Below are positions 12,651-26,221 of a DNA stretch of 64,000 nucleotides, one piece after another. The stretch is from NCBI RefSeq assembly GCF_010183535.1, contig NC_071328.1, forward strand, positions 10,168,001-10,232,000, read 5' to 3'. A model generated the notes under the pieces. It was not told the DNA's origin. It saw only the letters and a program-made list of their open reading frames with translations, and ran no database searches. This DNA comes from Caenorhabditis remanei. Lineage: Eukaryota > Nematoda > Chromadorea > Rhabditida > Rhabditidae. Each line of letters begins with the position of its first letter. Positions within the stretch are counted from its first letter, which is position 1. The position numbers and the translations under genes were made by a program.

Positions 12651-15628
12651 CTATAATCCAAATGGATCGGAAGAGGCAGCCTGTGCTTGTTGAGCTTGAG
12701 CAGCGTTTTTGGCTGCCATGGCTTGATGGACCATTTGAATAGTTTGTTGTTGTTGAGGTGGAACATGACCTTGCTGCACATAAGGGTACTGTTGATTGTA
12801 AGGTGCTGAAAATGCGGATTAAATTTTAAAATCAAACTATAAATCCAACAATATGTTCTACTAACCCATATTCCACATCTGTTGACCTCCATACGGCTGC
12901 TGGTACATTCCCATTGGGGCAGTGTACATTGGCTGTGCAGGAGCGGTTCCAAATGGATTACTCGAAACTGCGGCAGTGGTAGTGTTCCATCCGGCGGGTG
13001 CACTGTAAAATTCAAAAACTAAAAAACTAAAAATGTGAAAGTATTGTGATACACGTGATTCACTCGTAGAGCTTCAACAAAATCCCACCTATTCTTTTAC
13101 TTTACTCACCTTTGTTGGTTTAATGACATTTGAGCTGTCATCCGAGCGAGATCATCAGGGTGAGATGCTGGATATCCAAATGGAGTAGCGCCGTGACCTG
13201 GAATTTAGCTTCTCGTGACAACAAACATTTCAGTTTCAAAAAAAAATTGAACCTTGCAAAAAACACCAATGTAAGTTTGTTTTGTTATAATATCCCTTGA
13301 GAAATAACTATTTTCAGTTATTTTTATTAATTAGGCTGTAAGTGAGAATGATGGAGTTAGATTAGTTCACCTGCATCCCCAAACGGTTGCATTTGCACTC
13401 CTGGATCGGCAAATGGATTGATTGCGGCTCCAGGAGGAGCAGGTTGTGGAACGTGAGACGCCGCAACAGAGGCTGTTGATGGTGGGGGAGGAACAGGCGG
13501 AGCATTGTGCATATGTGGAGGAACAGCGTGAGGAGTAACGAAAGGATTCTCCGGTTCTTAAAAATTCTTCTCAGAACTTTGTTGACTTTGCACATGCCCA
13601 TGTTACAACGGATATAGCATTGAAGTTGTGCAGAAAATTGACGAAAACCACACAACGACAAAACTGGTGAGCGAGTCCGAATACTTTGTGTTATCGAATT
13701 ATCAAAGAAGAAGAAGAAGAAGAAATACACGAACCACACAACAACGAAGATACTACTAATAAACTCACCATTTGCTGGTTGAGACATTGGTGTTTGCTGT
13801 TGAATATTACTGTAGAAAGGAGCAGACGAATGACCAGGTGGTACTCCAAATGGAGCTCCATGAGGCGCTATAACGATAGGACCGATAGGTCGGAATACCG
13901 GAGAAAGAACTGAGATATCTGCTACCTTTTTTCTATATTAAGTTTCATGTTTGAGTAAGATAAATTATATACTCAAACCAAATATTCAATATGATATTTT
14001 CTATTTTAAGAAGTGCTTGAATGTATAATTTCTCACCATTGTTTGGAGGGAACGCATTCGGCGCAGAGAAATTTCCGAATGGGTTTGTTATGTCTGATTG
14101 GACAGACGCTGCTGGCTGCGCAGTAGACGGTTGGAACATATCCAGCAGATCAGGCTGAGCCGAGGTCGTAGGTGGCGCTGGAGCAGCTGCAACATCGTTA
14201 GCAAATGGATTCGCTGAGTTGATAGTCTTTTTCTGATCTTCAAATTGTCTCAAACGCTCTTGCTCTAGTTCGATATATCTCTGTCGCTCCGCGTCTCCAA
14301 GCGCCGGTTGAGGATGAGAAAATGTGAATCCACCAGCGAATTGTTGCTGAGCCGCCTGTTGCTGGGATGGTGGAGGCGCTTTCCCGCCTTCGAGATGAAT
14401 GAGATGAGCCTCGAGCGCTTCTAAAAGACTGGCCGGAGCGCGCGTCAAATCTGGAATCTCGCCACGGTCTATTCCGACTGATTCGGCTACACGCAGGAAC
14501 TCTGCTACTTTATCGAGACGGGTGAGGAACGACTGAAATTAATCAATGGTTCGCAATGCTAAAAAATAATTGAACATACCTTGTAAGTATCCAGAGCATC
14601 CCGACATTGTTTCTTGTTCATATCAAAATACTTTTCGAGCACATTGATAATTCCATCGTTATAACAAGCAAACAGACGGATTAGATCACGGAAAAGGAGG
14701 ATAAACGAACAGTTTATGACTCCATTGTTGAGCTCTGAACTGCTTACAGAGAATTCCAAAAGTGCGTCAATCTGGTTCTGCAGGATAGGAATAGTCTTCA
14801 ACAACTTGTCCGTATGCATCGTACGAAGAAGACCATCCTCACGGCCCCGTTTGACCTGTCAAATTTAAACTTACAACACATTTTTTGTTGATTTTGAAAC
14901 AATTTTTAGAACAAAAAAAAATTCAAACGGTGATCGTCATCAAATAAAATGTTCAACTTCTCATGCTTTCCATAAAAAAATATAACCAACTCACCTTGCA
15001 GAAGTCGAAGGCGCACATTCGGTAAGTGTTTATCTTCTCTCCAATGTATTTGGCATATCGTCTGACATGACTTGACATGTCGTAACCACCAGCGCCTCCG
15101 CTTTTGTCGACGAACGCGGTCAAGTTGAAAGTCGTATTACAAGAAGCTAAGTATTGCGAAAAGCGTTCATTTCCATAACACATGATGTTATGAATGGTGA
15201 TAAGAGCCTTGTATACCACGGTCCAATTGGGATTTTGCGTCCGCTCAATCAGAAGATTAGCCATCGAAGGTATGGATACATTTGGCTCGTTGGTGCAATG
15301 AAGAAGATCTGAAGTTGCATAGCTACACGGTGTTTACGAGGATTGTAAACGTACAATCTAAATGCTTTTTCTTGGGAGCCATAACCTCTTCTGTCGTAGC
15401 CTTGCATATTGTCTTCCCAAGTTGACTTCCCGCCAGAGAATGCTTCGCAGCAGTCAGCCTGAAAGGTGACGAATTATGTTAAAAACAGACATAATTAGAA
15501 TTTTTTTGAAACTGTTTTCAAAACTCAAAGATGCATGAAAACAATTTTGAAACGTACCGGTCTGAGATGGTTTGCCCGCCTGTCGTGAAAGGCATCGGTT
15601 GATGCAGCGCTTTCTCGATAGTCTGCAT
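12651..15628 (-). CDS. unc-11: AP180/CALM clathrin assembly protein
   Basis: Ten exons (15558-15628, 15355-15458, 14995-15308, 14580-14855, 14037-14532, 13769-13867, 13371-13556, 13110-13197, 12866-13002, 12651-12805) join in frame to about 641 residues. Residues 1-280 form the ANTH domain, with the phosphoinositide-binding [17 protein letters not shown] and the KKKHLDYLLHCTNE continuation. The rest is an unstructured clathrin/AP-2 binding tail rich in Pro, Ala and Gln, with DLLDMF and repeated NPF motifs ([25 protein letters not shown]) that bind EH-domain proteins. The protein recruits clathrin and sorts synaptobrevin in synaptic vesicle endocytosis. Several tail exons (99 and 186 nt) are multiples of three and in the same phase, so they could be skipped as cassettes; splice isoforms are known for this gene. 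An acceptor at 15671-15672 suggests a separate 5' UTR exon farther upstream. Confidence 0.95.
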
Positions 15629-17443
15629 GTCGAGCGGGAGGAGTTGACGCCGGTCTACCTGCAGTAAGCAAACAAAATCAGGTGCATTCGATGCGTCAGC
15701 GAGAGAACGATTGTGAGAAAGTTTATTGATTGGTACAGAATTTTAGTGTTAGTTATCAGAAATGTTCTTCAGGTTTCTGAATGGAATTTTTACTTTTAAA
15801 AGGTGTTTTCTTCAATTGCTTTCAAGCTTATAAATTAAAGAACAAAGATATACTTAAAATAATAATTATTTCATATCCACAGACAACAACAAAAAAAAAG
15901 ATTGAAGTCTTGAAAACAAGCCAAGATATTTTAAGCTTTTCTTTAATTGATCATTAGTAATAGTACTGTAATCGCTTCGAGACTAACTGAGGTATCATAG
16001 CATGCGCCTTTACATTGTACTTTTTGCTGATGAAGCGATAATATTTATATGCATAGTCACATCTAGATGTATCCATCTCCAAGCATTTCGAAATAATTCA
16101 GATACAATGAGTCACTGATTTTAGAGGAACTGTTATTCCAAAGCAGCATAAAAATTTTGATATATGCGAAATTGGCCAAAATATATTTTCTTTCTATGTG
16201 ATTTCTGGACTACTTTGAAAAATAATAATACAACGAAAAGCTGTAATATTTTCAATAAGAAGTTGTACAATTTCTCCTAGCTTCTCTTATATTTTGGATT
16301 TTTAAACAAATGAGAAAACACCTACTAGGCCTACTCGAAAAAAAAACGAAAAGAAAGTGTGCATCATGGTAAAGACTGAGCCTCAAAAAGAAGAGGAAAG
16401 AAGAAAAAAGAGGGGAAGAAGCTGTGCGCGAGTGGAAAAATGAAAGAAGTTGGGCTGGCGACGAGGCTTGACGAACCAACTAAAATCGATGGAGAGAAGT
16501 AGCGAGAGGGTGTCCACAGCCAGTGCCGCCGCGCAGTAGTCTCCCCTCTTTCTCTCTTTTTCTCGGGGAAAAAACGGGAACCGAGGGAGAGATTAGACGA
16601 GGAATAGAGACACAGAGAGCAAATGGTGAATACGACGCCATCGGGATTCGATTCTGATGAAAAAGAAACGAGAGAAAAGAAGGTGGTTGGCACATGTTTA
16701 GAAGTGCAATGGTGGAATTCGATACCCAGAATGAGAGGGAGAGAGACTATATCTGGAAAAACACATCGAGCAATGTCAGTTCACCTTCTAATTGATGATT
16801 ATTATGAGCACACAGATGTTCGAGATGCAAATTGTTTTCATCAATCACATAATAGACTCTTAAGCAGTTAATTACAGATATTTAACTCCGTAAAAGTGTT
16901 CTAAAGCCAATGCGAAATAGAATGTCGAACTCACATGGCAGTGATGCTCATCCAAAAAAAAAACGTCCAAAGCGAGACATCTTACTCGCCTAGATGACGT
17001 CATTCAAATATTTATTTTTCAGTGGGACTCGCCAAGTCATTTTAGATTGATTCAAACTTAATCTTTATTGGTTCAATTGAGAAACTCAAAAGAAATGGAA
17101 TACAGAAATATACAACTGCTCTAAACATATTTAGTAACTCGGGATGTTTGATTATAACACATTTACATGGTCACAGTAACACAAATGCTTGTATATTTGA
17201 TTTCGACTACAATCAGAATAACACTTTAACAATGAAAACACGCAAAAAAGACTGAAGAACAAAAAAAACTTAAAGTTGGTTATGAGAGAAAGAAAATTAA
17301 CAGAGAACTAAAGAAAACAGCATACTCGAGACAGCTATTATAATTTTTTTCAACCCATTAAAGTAGAATTATGAGCTTGAGAAAACAAAAGTGAAAAATC
17401 GAATCCATTATGTATTCGGGTGACATAGAAAAAACTAGTAAGT
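15629..17443. other. unc-11 upstream region and ubr-1 3' flank
   Basis: About 1.8 kb without a convincing coding exon. The purine-rich plus strand at 16370-16750 gives long but low-complexity minus-strand open frames, and is more likely promoter or 5' UTR of unc-11. The ubr-1 3' UTR occupies the right part. No repeats recognised. Confidence 0.5.
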
Positions 17444-20400
17444 TTAGAAATGAGCCCAATCGTATTGCACATTACGATAGTCGATTTCATTGTAGTTTAC
17501 AACTTCTTCAGTGATTCCTTGCTGGAGCCACAACGACTTTAACTTCTGATAAAGCTCGGAATTCAAATGAAGAGGATTTCCACGACGGAAACCCTGATCA
17601 ACCTCTCCGAATTCATCAACGTATGGGGCGGGACGGAAGCAACCACGTTTTCGGGTTGTCATCAACACTAGGCTGCAGTCTCGAACTCTGAAAATGTAAA
17701 CATAATGATTGCGTTTGTTATAAATACCTTACCTCAAAAACATTCCAACAGATCCTGAGCATTGTGACATATGATATCGGCATGCGCCATACGACTGTTT
17801 ATTTATCTGAACGAGAATATTTATGAAGCACAACGAGAATAGTGATATTTGAAACTTACGATTTTCTGACAACAATAAGCCTGTGAGCACAATATTGTAC
17901 CACAGACTAGACACAATGTCGGAACATTAGACGTCGATTCCTCGATGGGGATCGTTGGACATTTGAAGGTGGCAACTTGATTTATCAATTGACTATATCT
18001 TTCAGGTAACTCAACAAGAAGATTCGGCCGGACAGGTTGAACCACAAGATCTTGGCGGAGAGAAAACTCTCTAGGAATAGCCGAAGACCACATGACGAAC
18101 AGTGACTCCACAAGAGAACCATGAACTTGTTCTTCAATCTTTTGTGGAAGACCGAGGTAACGGAATAATGCTTCCGAACTATTAATCGATGGATCTTTCA
18201 AAGCTTCTGGTGGATCAACAAGTGTAATGAAATGATAAAGAAGAGCTATTGGTCTAAGAAGAGATTGAGCTCCTTCTTCAATTTTTCGCCACAACGCATC
18301 CACTCGTCTTAATGTTGGTTCTTCAGGATGGCAAATTGAATGAAGCTTGACTATTATCTCAACAGCGGCAGGATCAATGTCAGGGCGCACTTCATCATCC
18401 TCCATCGGGAAGTCATCTCCATCAGACTCCTGATGAGTTGCAATGATCTTTAATGAAGTGATTAGAAAAGAGAGGGAAAACATCTCAAAGAATACCTGGA
18501 AGTAATATGCCAGAAGAGCAAGACGAAGAACATACGCTTCATCAACAGACCCATCTGGAGTGAGCAAACGTGATTTCTGATGTGTTGAAGAGTTCATTGA
18601 TTGTGTACCATTGTGCCAGGTCCAGCCGATAGTCATCATCAAAGAAATCTCAAATCAAAAATAAGATTCGGAAATTAATCACAAACTCTTACTGCTAAAC
18701 TGAGAATATCTACTTGCAAAATGTTTAGATTAACATTTTTTCTTGGACCAGCTGGATTGAATAATTGAACCAAAAAGGTAAAATTTGTCCCAGAATGTGG
18801 AAGGGGAAGTGTTGAAGATCCAGGCGAAGATGTGGCAGCCGTTCCAAATTGCGGAGACCCAGGTGTTTGAGCTAACTTCGCTTTTGGTGGATCACAAAGA
18901 AGCACTCGAAGCATATCCGAAACAGCGTGGAGAAGATACTGCATATTATGTGAGAGTGATGCACATAAACGTCCCATAGCTGACAGACAATCTTTTTGCC
19001 TAGTGTTCAGAGCTCCGAACAGTGGCTTATTGTCATAATGTAAGTAGGCAGAAATAGCTCTAGCAACATGTGCAGTGCTTTGCCATGTTACAGTTGAAAT
19101 GACATATCCTTTGAGATGTTTCTCAATGAAGTTTATCTTCAATTCGTTTCCACGTCTCCGATACTGAAATTAATTTTGATCTTTCGAATAATCAAAAAAA
19201 TCAAAAACAGTCTGTCGAAAAATGTCTGACAATACTGAAGAAGGGCATAGACGTCAAATTTCGTTCCGGTCCGGAAGCTTCAGACCGAGGAAAAATTTTC
19301 AATGCCAACTTCAAAAATTTTATTTTAAATTTTATCAAAATGATGAAACTTACAATCATTATTTTCTAACTCATTGTCATCTTTTAGCAGAATAACTCCA
19401 ATTTTTGAATTTTTGCGCCGAACTCCCGGGTCTTGATATTTTTTTATTAAAGAAAGTGTCAATACCACTCACTTTGATCATATTTTTTCCGAGATCTTTA
19501 ATTGGATCTTCAAATCCTTCGAACGATGTTGAGCATATACGACTCTTCATTAGTGATGGAAAAGGTCGGATGAGAGTATAGAGAGCATGCTGAATCTGAC
19601 TACTCAATGGTTTCTTGACAACTTCATTCGGCACTGTGTCGCTGCTCCGAGGAGTTGAACCACTAACTGGGGTCGAAACTGTAGTCGGTGATGTGACTGT
19701 GTTTGGCTCAGGATCCACAAATAAAGCAGCAAGTTCATTATAGAAATCTACATCATCTGGCGATGGCGTTATGTTCAAAACCATTTGAGATTCATTAGCA
19801 GTACTGGGTGATAGTTGAGTAGTGCTGCTTGCGTCGCTGTGGGCAGCACTGAATGAATAAACGCCAGAGTACATATTGGTGGCATCAGGTTCTTTGCTTG
19901 TCTGAGAAAGTTTCTCGAGATCAAGTAAAGATCTTTCTGAGTGAGATCTCTTCCTGCTATGTCCTTTTTTGGTAACAGATTCAGAGCTGAGAGGCATATC
20001 TAAGTTTCGTTTAACCCTTGTAATATAAGATTCGAAGTTTTCTTTGGCTGCACCTGAGATGGTAGAGAATCTGTAAATCAAAATTACAATATGAAATTGT
20101 TTTATTTTTTCACAAACCCGATTTGATTAGTCAGTTGATATGCTGGTAGAATTGGAATGGCTGCATTGGACAATCTTTTGCACAACGGACACTGGTATTC
20201 ACCACTTTCGGTATCCACCATTTTGTGTGCATGTTGACCGACTTGGCGAGCTCTCAAACTATCACGGGATCGATTGGATTCCGACAAGCTGTGATAAAAA
20301 AACGAGTGTTAGGAGGTCAAAGGACAAAGTTATCTACAGATTAAAGTTATATTAGGTTGTCCCATAAGTTTTCGAACATTATTGAAATCAAATTTATACA

Positions 20401-23400
20401 AAGCCAGAATATTACAAAAATCAAACATAGGGACCACCTTTATCCACGACTGTTTGCCATTAAGTAGGTAGAGATTCAATACCTTTCCGCTAAAACTCAG
20501 GCTGCTTCGAGTCAAAATACTTTTTCACCCATTTTTCGACCTCTGACTTTGTTTTGAAGTCCTAGCCTACAAGGGATCGATGCATGTCGCTGAACAGATG
20601 GTAATCCGAAGGAGCGGGGTCAGGGCTGTACGGAGGGTGAGTAAGGACTGTCCAGTGCAATGTAGCCAGGAGAGACTTGGTCGTCTTTGCGGTGTGTGGT
20701 TTTGCGTTGTCATGGAGTTAGTGGACTCTGTGGCCGTGTAGAGGGGAGGTTTTCAGTTTGGACTTCACCTTTTGTAATTGAGAAGAATAGTAGTCGGCGG
20801 TGATATTTTTTCCCTCGGGAAGCAGTTCCCAATAAAGCAGTCCATGAACAGACCACCAGACGGAGAGCAATATTTTCTTAAGGTTAAACTCCTGTTTGAT
20901 GACATCCTCTGGCTGTTTATCAGCATCAACCCACAGGGCTCTCCTGTGGTGGTTTTCGTATAAGACCCACTTCTCGTTCGACGTAACCAAATGATCCAGG
21001 CAGTTGAAATTAGGATGGAGGGTTAGAAGTTTCAGTGACATGTCTACTTGGCGCTCAAGGTCAAAGTTAGACAATTTGTGTGGTATTCATCTTCCCATTT
21101 TTTTAACTTGCCAAGAGCTCCCAGTCCTCTTTCTACCGCAGAGTGAGTAGAGCCCATTACTGTTGCCAGTTTACGAATGAATTGAAGTGGGTCACTTTCC
21201 ACTTCCTCCCGTAACTTGTCAATGTCGAACTCCACTGGGATTCCAGAACGTGCTTCTTCGGCCAAAGAAAAATCATTATTTTTGAAACGATGGACACAAA
21301 GGCTAATTGTCTGCCGTTGAGGGGCATTATCCTTTCAAACTTCAACCATACGTTCTTCAATCTCAGTGATTTCGGAGTTAGATAGAAACAAAAATAAAAT
21401 CACATGACGAATATGAAGTCGGTCGGGGACAAAGATTGGTGCCGCGTTCATTGAGAGAAGGCAGCCAGAAGAAATGAATGATATTGTCAATACACCCGAC
21501 GTCTTATATAATGGAAAACATGCACTATTTGGTTTGATTCTTGCTCTCTGTCCTATAGCAGAATAACAAAACTATGTTCGAAAACTTTTGGGACAACCTA
21601 ATACAACTAAATCAACAAAAGGGTAGCTTTAGGTGAATACGGAATAGGTGAGGTGCTGGCATACATACCTTCGATAGCATTCATAGTGCATACTGTGTGA
21701 ACAGGTAGAAACATCTACGCCATACTGAAGTGTTGCAGGAGCTGTGAGGAGATCGCGAGTTGAAATAGTTCCACTTGATGATGTCATGAGTTCTCCGTTT
21801 TTATTCTTGTGTGTAAATAGTTGAGATCTGAAGTTATACGCCTTTGGTACTATATCATTATAGAGCCAACTCACTGTTGAATAAAAGCTGCACACACCAT
21901 CGGTTTTCCTTGTTGAGGTGCGATCACTTCGTCTTCTTGACATAAAATACATGTCAACGTTCTTGGTTTCACAACTTCCGTTTGCCATTTGTTTCTTCCA
22001 ATACAAACTGGGAAATCGTGACCGATTTGCTTCACAACATCTTCATCGAAAAACTGTTTATTTTCGTAATCTTCATTTTTGACAACACCATCTGATTTCT
22101 CAGCGGAAGGCTGTGATTCATCCTTCGTGTCTTCCACTTCGATTTTCTTCATGAATTTTGACTGCATATTGGACATTTTCGCCATCGCCTTCTGTCTCAT
22201 CTCAGCCGCTCGTGCAGCTCGTTTTGCTTTCAATTCCTCTGCTGAATGAAGCGGTTGTTTTTGGTCAGCAGCTGGAGCCGGTTCGGATGGTCCTGTTTTA
22301 GATTTCAACAGCTTCCTATACTTATCAACAGTTACTTCGAGTAGAATTGGACAAATAGATGATTCAGGTTTGCCGATAAGGCCTTCCAGTAACGCTAAAA
22401 GACCAACGCTTTCTTCAGCTTTCTGGGTAAATCCGAATGATGAACATTTTTCTTCCTCGTTCAATGCAATTCCAATTAGATAAAGAACCTTGTGGAAAAG
22501 ACGATCGCTTGAAAAACGACTTCTACGAGTAGCTCTGTCTATCACAAGACGGAATACATGAATCAGGATACCAGATTTCAAGAGCATTGGTATTTGTTCG
22601 AAAAATGAGAGGAAATCAGGAAGAACAGGAGGAGCGCACGCACGAATGTTTCTGAACGCAACATCAGTAATTATACAAAAAAAGTAATCAAACTCACTTG
22701 TCTAGTTTTGCACGTACACGAGCTTGACTTTGTTCTGCTGCCGATTGATCACTTTTTGAATAGTGCATGAAAAAAGGGGAGTAAACAGGAAGACTAGATT
22801 CTTTGCAGTGAAACTGCCCAGCTGAAGTTGATAATGGTTTTCGGAAATCAGCAACTTGATTAACGGCATCATGAAGTGAAATACGTTTCGCGTTGCTATC
22901 ATGAGACACCTTCTGTTGAATCTAAAACAAAACAAATTGTCTTTGGAAATATACGTATCGAAGTTTCTCCCGACTATTTTTTCGACTGTCACATAAACTT
23001 AAATTTTAAATTCTAAATGCTAAACCAATAACCAACTAAGAAAACCCACGAGAGCCCTCCCACTTATTGAAACCTACTTGATTTGAATTGGGTAGCCTAT
23101 TGGTCTGTCGAATAATTATTAAAATGATCAACTTACATGGCTGAAAGTATGAGAGCCAGTGCACAGAATATGAATGACTTCTCGTTTCAGTCCGTCGATA
23201 GGATTCGTTTTACCAACACCGTGGGCGTATCGTTCACATAAAATCAAAATAAGACATTGGAAAAATTCTTCAGCTATAGTGACCATGGTCTTGCTAAGAT
23301 CCTCTGATTCAGGTTTGATTTGTGCAGCGGTGGCTTTATCTTGTTCGAATTCGATTGTTGCCCATTTATCAAGCCGGAAGCGTTGAAGCAAATGAATGAT

Positions 23401-26221
23401 AAACTTCAATGGTGGGGTCATAGCAGCTCCAACTTGCATCATTAATATGTCTCGATCAAACATCTCATTACGACATAATGGGGAAAAATAATTGTGAATT
23501 TGGTTTACTAAAGAAAAACCATTTCTTCTCCATAGTGACGCATTTGACTGAGCACATAGAACGAGGACCCTAAGACTCAATTCGTAGAGATTCGTGTCTT
23601 CGTTAGTTATTAGAATGGTCTTGATCTGTTCCTGAATCTCGTTACCACAATCGTTTCTCATCAAAAACATCGCATGATTTTGAGCAGTGAATAGACCTGC
23701 GATAATTCGAACCACCGGTTGGTGAATTGATGTAGCAGATTTCAGCACATCAAAATGTGTGATTTTGCACGATTCTCCATTGATTGTTATTGTAACTTCT
23801 TTTGAGTCATCGTCAGCCTTGGTGTAAACAGGTGGCATATTATTCATCAATTCCAAACACATCAATAAGACACGGTTATGAACTTCTTCCTACAAAAAGT
23901 TATATTATGAAACCTAGTACAGGACTTGCTTACATTCGTTTCCGCCCACGAAATTGCTAGAGTAATTGCATCCTTCAATCTCAAAAGAATATTAAACGCC
24001 GTTTCCCACTCGGATTCCCAAACTTGATGTTCCACTGCTTGTCGCTTCACCTCATCCATTCCTTGTAACCGTTGAACAAAAACTAAGAAATCAGCAAATC
24101 CACTTACAAATCCATCAATTAACTCTCGGGTCCAATCAGTTTCGGAAGGAACTGCATTCAGAATATAAGCCATATCACGTGTGATTTGAAGTGATCTTCT
24201 CAAATCAGCTGGGAATGATCGGCTCGCGAAGTCGAATCTCGCAACTTTTTCATCAGCATTTACTGAAAATATGAATTTTTGCTCCGAGTGATCGTTAAAG
24301 ATTATCTTACATTTGATGTATTTATCAGTCTGCACACGAATTGCTTTTGAGATTACACTGAATGCCTCGTCTTCTGCTACTAATTTTCTGGCCAAACTTG
24401 GGACAGTCATAAACTGCACTGACAATCCTACTACAGATACGTCCATTTCATGATCGTCTTTGATAAAATCCTCATAAATCTCATTGTAGTGTTTCATGAA
24501 AGCTTTAGCAAAGCGAACTTTCTGATTGTAAATCATAAATACGGTTCTCATGAGTAACTGATGCAAGATACATCTCCCAGCTTTCCACATTTGGGTATCC
24601 TGCAGAAGAATATTTTCCAGGATTGTGAACGATGAAGATTCGATGGTCGATTCTTCAACAGTCGTTGTTACTGAATTCGAACCCTCTTCTTCTTCGTCTG
24701 GGTCAACTTCCATTTGTTCATCTTCATCTTCTACTCCGATCATATCTTCAACATCCATTCTTCCTTCTATGGCAAGTCGGAAAAGCTCTGCTTCTTCATT
24801 TGCATCAATTTCGTTATTCATATCTGCATTATCTATATTGGAATCTTCCACGACCACTTTTTGTAAGTACTTCTTCTTTAAAGGAAAGTTTGAATTGAGC
24901 AAGACTTCCCCAACAATTTCTCGCAGCGGCGCTGTAAATTCAAGTTCAATTTATATTTTGTTCAATTTGCAACCTACGGAAAACGTCCATTTGGGTATTG
25001 AGCCAGGTTAAAAGTGATATAGAAAAACTTTGAAGGGCAAAGAGTGTTGTATCCATGACTTTGACACTTAGTGGTAAATGATGGGTAGATGATCTTCTGA
25101 TCACATTCTGACCGCGAGATGATTTTTTCTGCACATCCTCTTTTGTTCTTGTACAATCAGTTTTATTCCCTAGCTTCACCGCACTGCGGCCTTCTCGATC
25201 AACGATTGTTGCAACAAGCATTGCCTGATCTTTAGTGCAATGAATGTACAGCTCTAACACATTGATAACCTGAAACCTCACTTTGGATTGGAGATATTCG
25301 CAATGTTTCACTCACCGATTCATATGTATGCGTTTCATCGTTGTACAAAACTGTTAAGCATTGCTGATTGTCAGTTGAACTTTCTGTCTTCAACTTTTCG
25401 AAAAAATCGGGTAGTTGGAGATCGTCTTTGTGTGTAATCATTGAAAGTGCAAAATGTAGAATAATTTCAATCAGTTGTTCACTGCGCTTTTTCAATTCTG
25501 GAGCTAGGGTAAATGTTTCTTCACCGTCTTTCTTTTCGTGGTTCGCACAAGCGTATCCCTCACACCATGCATCCACATCGCCGCAATCACAGTAACCTGA
25601 TCCGGTTGAAGAGTGCATCTTGAAATATATAGAACTAAAATAACGACAGACTCTCGGGTTTAAATACAAATAAAAACGGTGTTTGACTGAATTTGATGAG
25701 TTTCAAAAACGTATAAATAGCTAGAATAAAGTGTGAAAATAAAAAGCGAGTTACCTTATACTTGTGCGACTTGTGAATAGATACTTCGAAACATGGCAGA
25801 CACATGACGCACGTTCCATCTGTGGCACAATCAAGACAGGTATACGTGAGCTCTCCATTTTTGAAAACATGACCACAAATTTTGCCTTTATTCGCTGGAT
25901 CTACTCCAGCGATTTCGTTCATTCCTTCCAGAGAACTTTTTGTGTTTCGAACATCTAACAAGAATGCACTGACGATAGGGGAGAACAATAATTCTCCTGG
26001 AGAGCCTAAAAACATGTTTCAATATCTTTATTTAACATTTGAACATTATGATAGCAGTACCACATACCAAGCAACTTCTCATTAACACCCGTGTTGTCCC
26101 ATGGCATATCTCCATTGATTTCGAATACTTGTGGAACTTGTACAAGCCAGTGTTTCAACAACAACTGGCGAACTTGGGTCCATTCACCCTGTCTAACCGA
26201 TTGAACCAAATCGACAATCAT
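17444..26221 (-). CDS. ubr-1: UBR-type E3 ubiquitin ligase (N-recognin)
   Basis: About 17 coding exons on the minus strand encode roughly 2,050 residues, the size of UBR1/UBR2. Exons run approximately 26068-26221, 25754-26005, 25316-25618, 24978-25269, 24311-24931, 23935-24262, 23137-23889, 22698-22921, 21875-22651, 21669-21827, 20118-20288, 19473-20070, 18693-19163, 18496-18648, 17861-18447, 17733-17806 and 17444-17687. The UBR box (about residues 80-150) has CGHVFKNGELTYTCLDC, CVMCLPCF and GYCDCGDVDAWCEGYAC, the zinc ligands that bind type-1 N-degrons. A RING-type cysteine cluster sits in the exons at 21.7-22 kb and 20.1-20.3 kb (CILCQED, CSHSMHYECYRR, CPLCKRLSN). The C-terminal region with CLVCGTILC is the UBR autoinhibitory part. 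The ATG at 26221 is chosen conservatively: the exon opens upstream to a TTTCAG at about 26235, so a few more residues may come from another exon. The intron at 20289-21668 holds a mariner element. Confidence 0.94.
20352..21601 (-). mobile_element. Degenerate mariner-family transposon inside a ubr-1 intron
   Basis: The element is 1,250 bp with 28 bp terminal inverted repeats (starting TTAGGTTGTCCC) that differ at one position, flanked by the TA duplication expected of Tc1/mariner. The transposase lies on the minus strand and is broken: the N-terminal part switches frame near 21260 and again near 21060, a stop codon interrupts it at about 20718 just before HDNAKPHTAKTT, and the first catalytic aspartate is replaced by asparagine (TSNEKWVLYENH instead of the usual TxDEKW). 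The last aspartate is present in SPDPAPSDYHLF. The copy cannot make transposase. It is transcribed in sense with ubr-1 and removed by splicing. Confidence 0.93.

Noticed and set aside
16252..16695. Minus-strand open frames upstream of unc-11
   Set aside because: Ser/Phe/Leu-rich low complexity from a purine-rich plus strand; better explained as promoter or 5' UTR.
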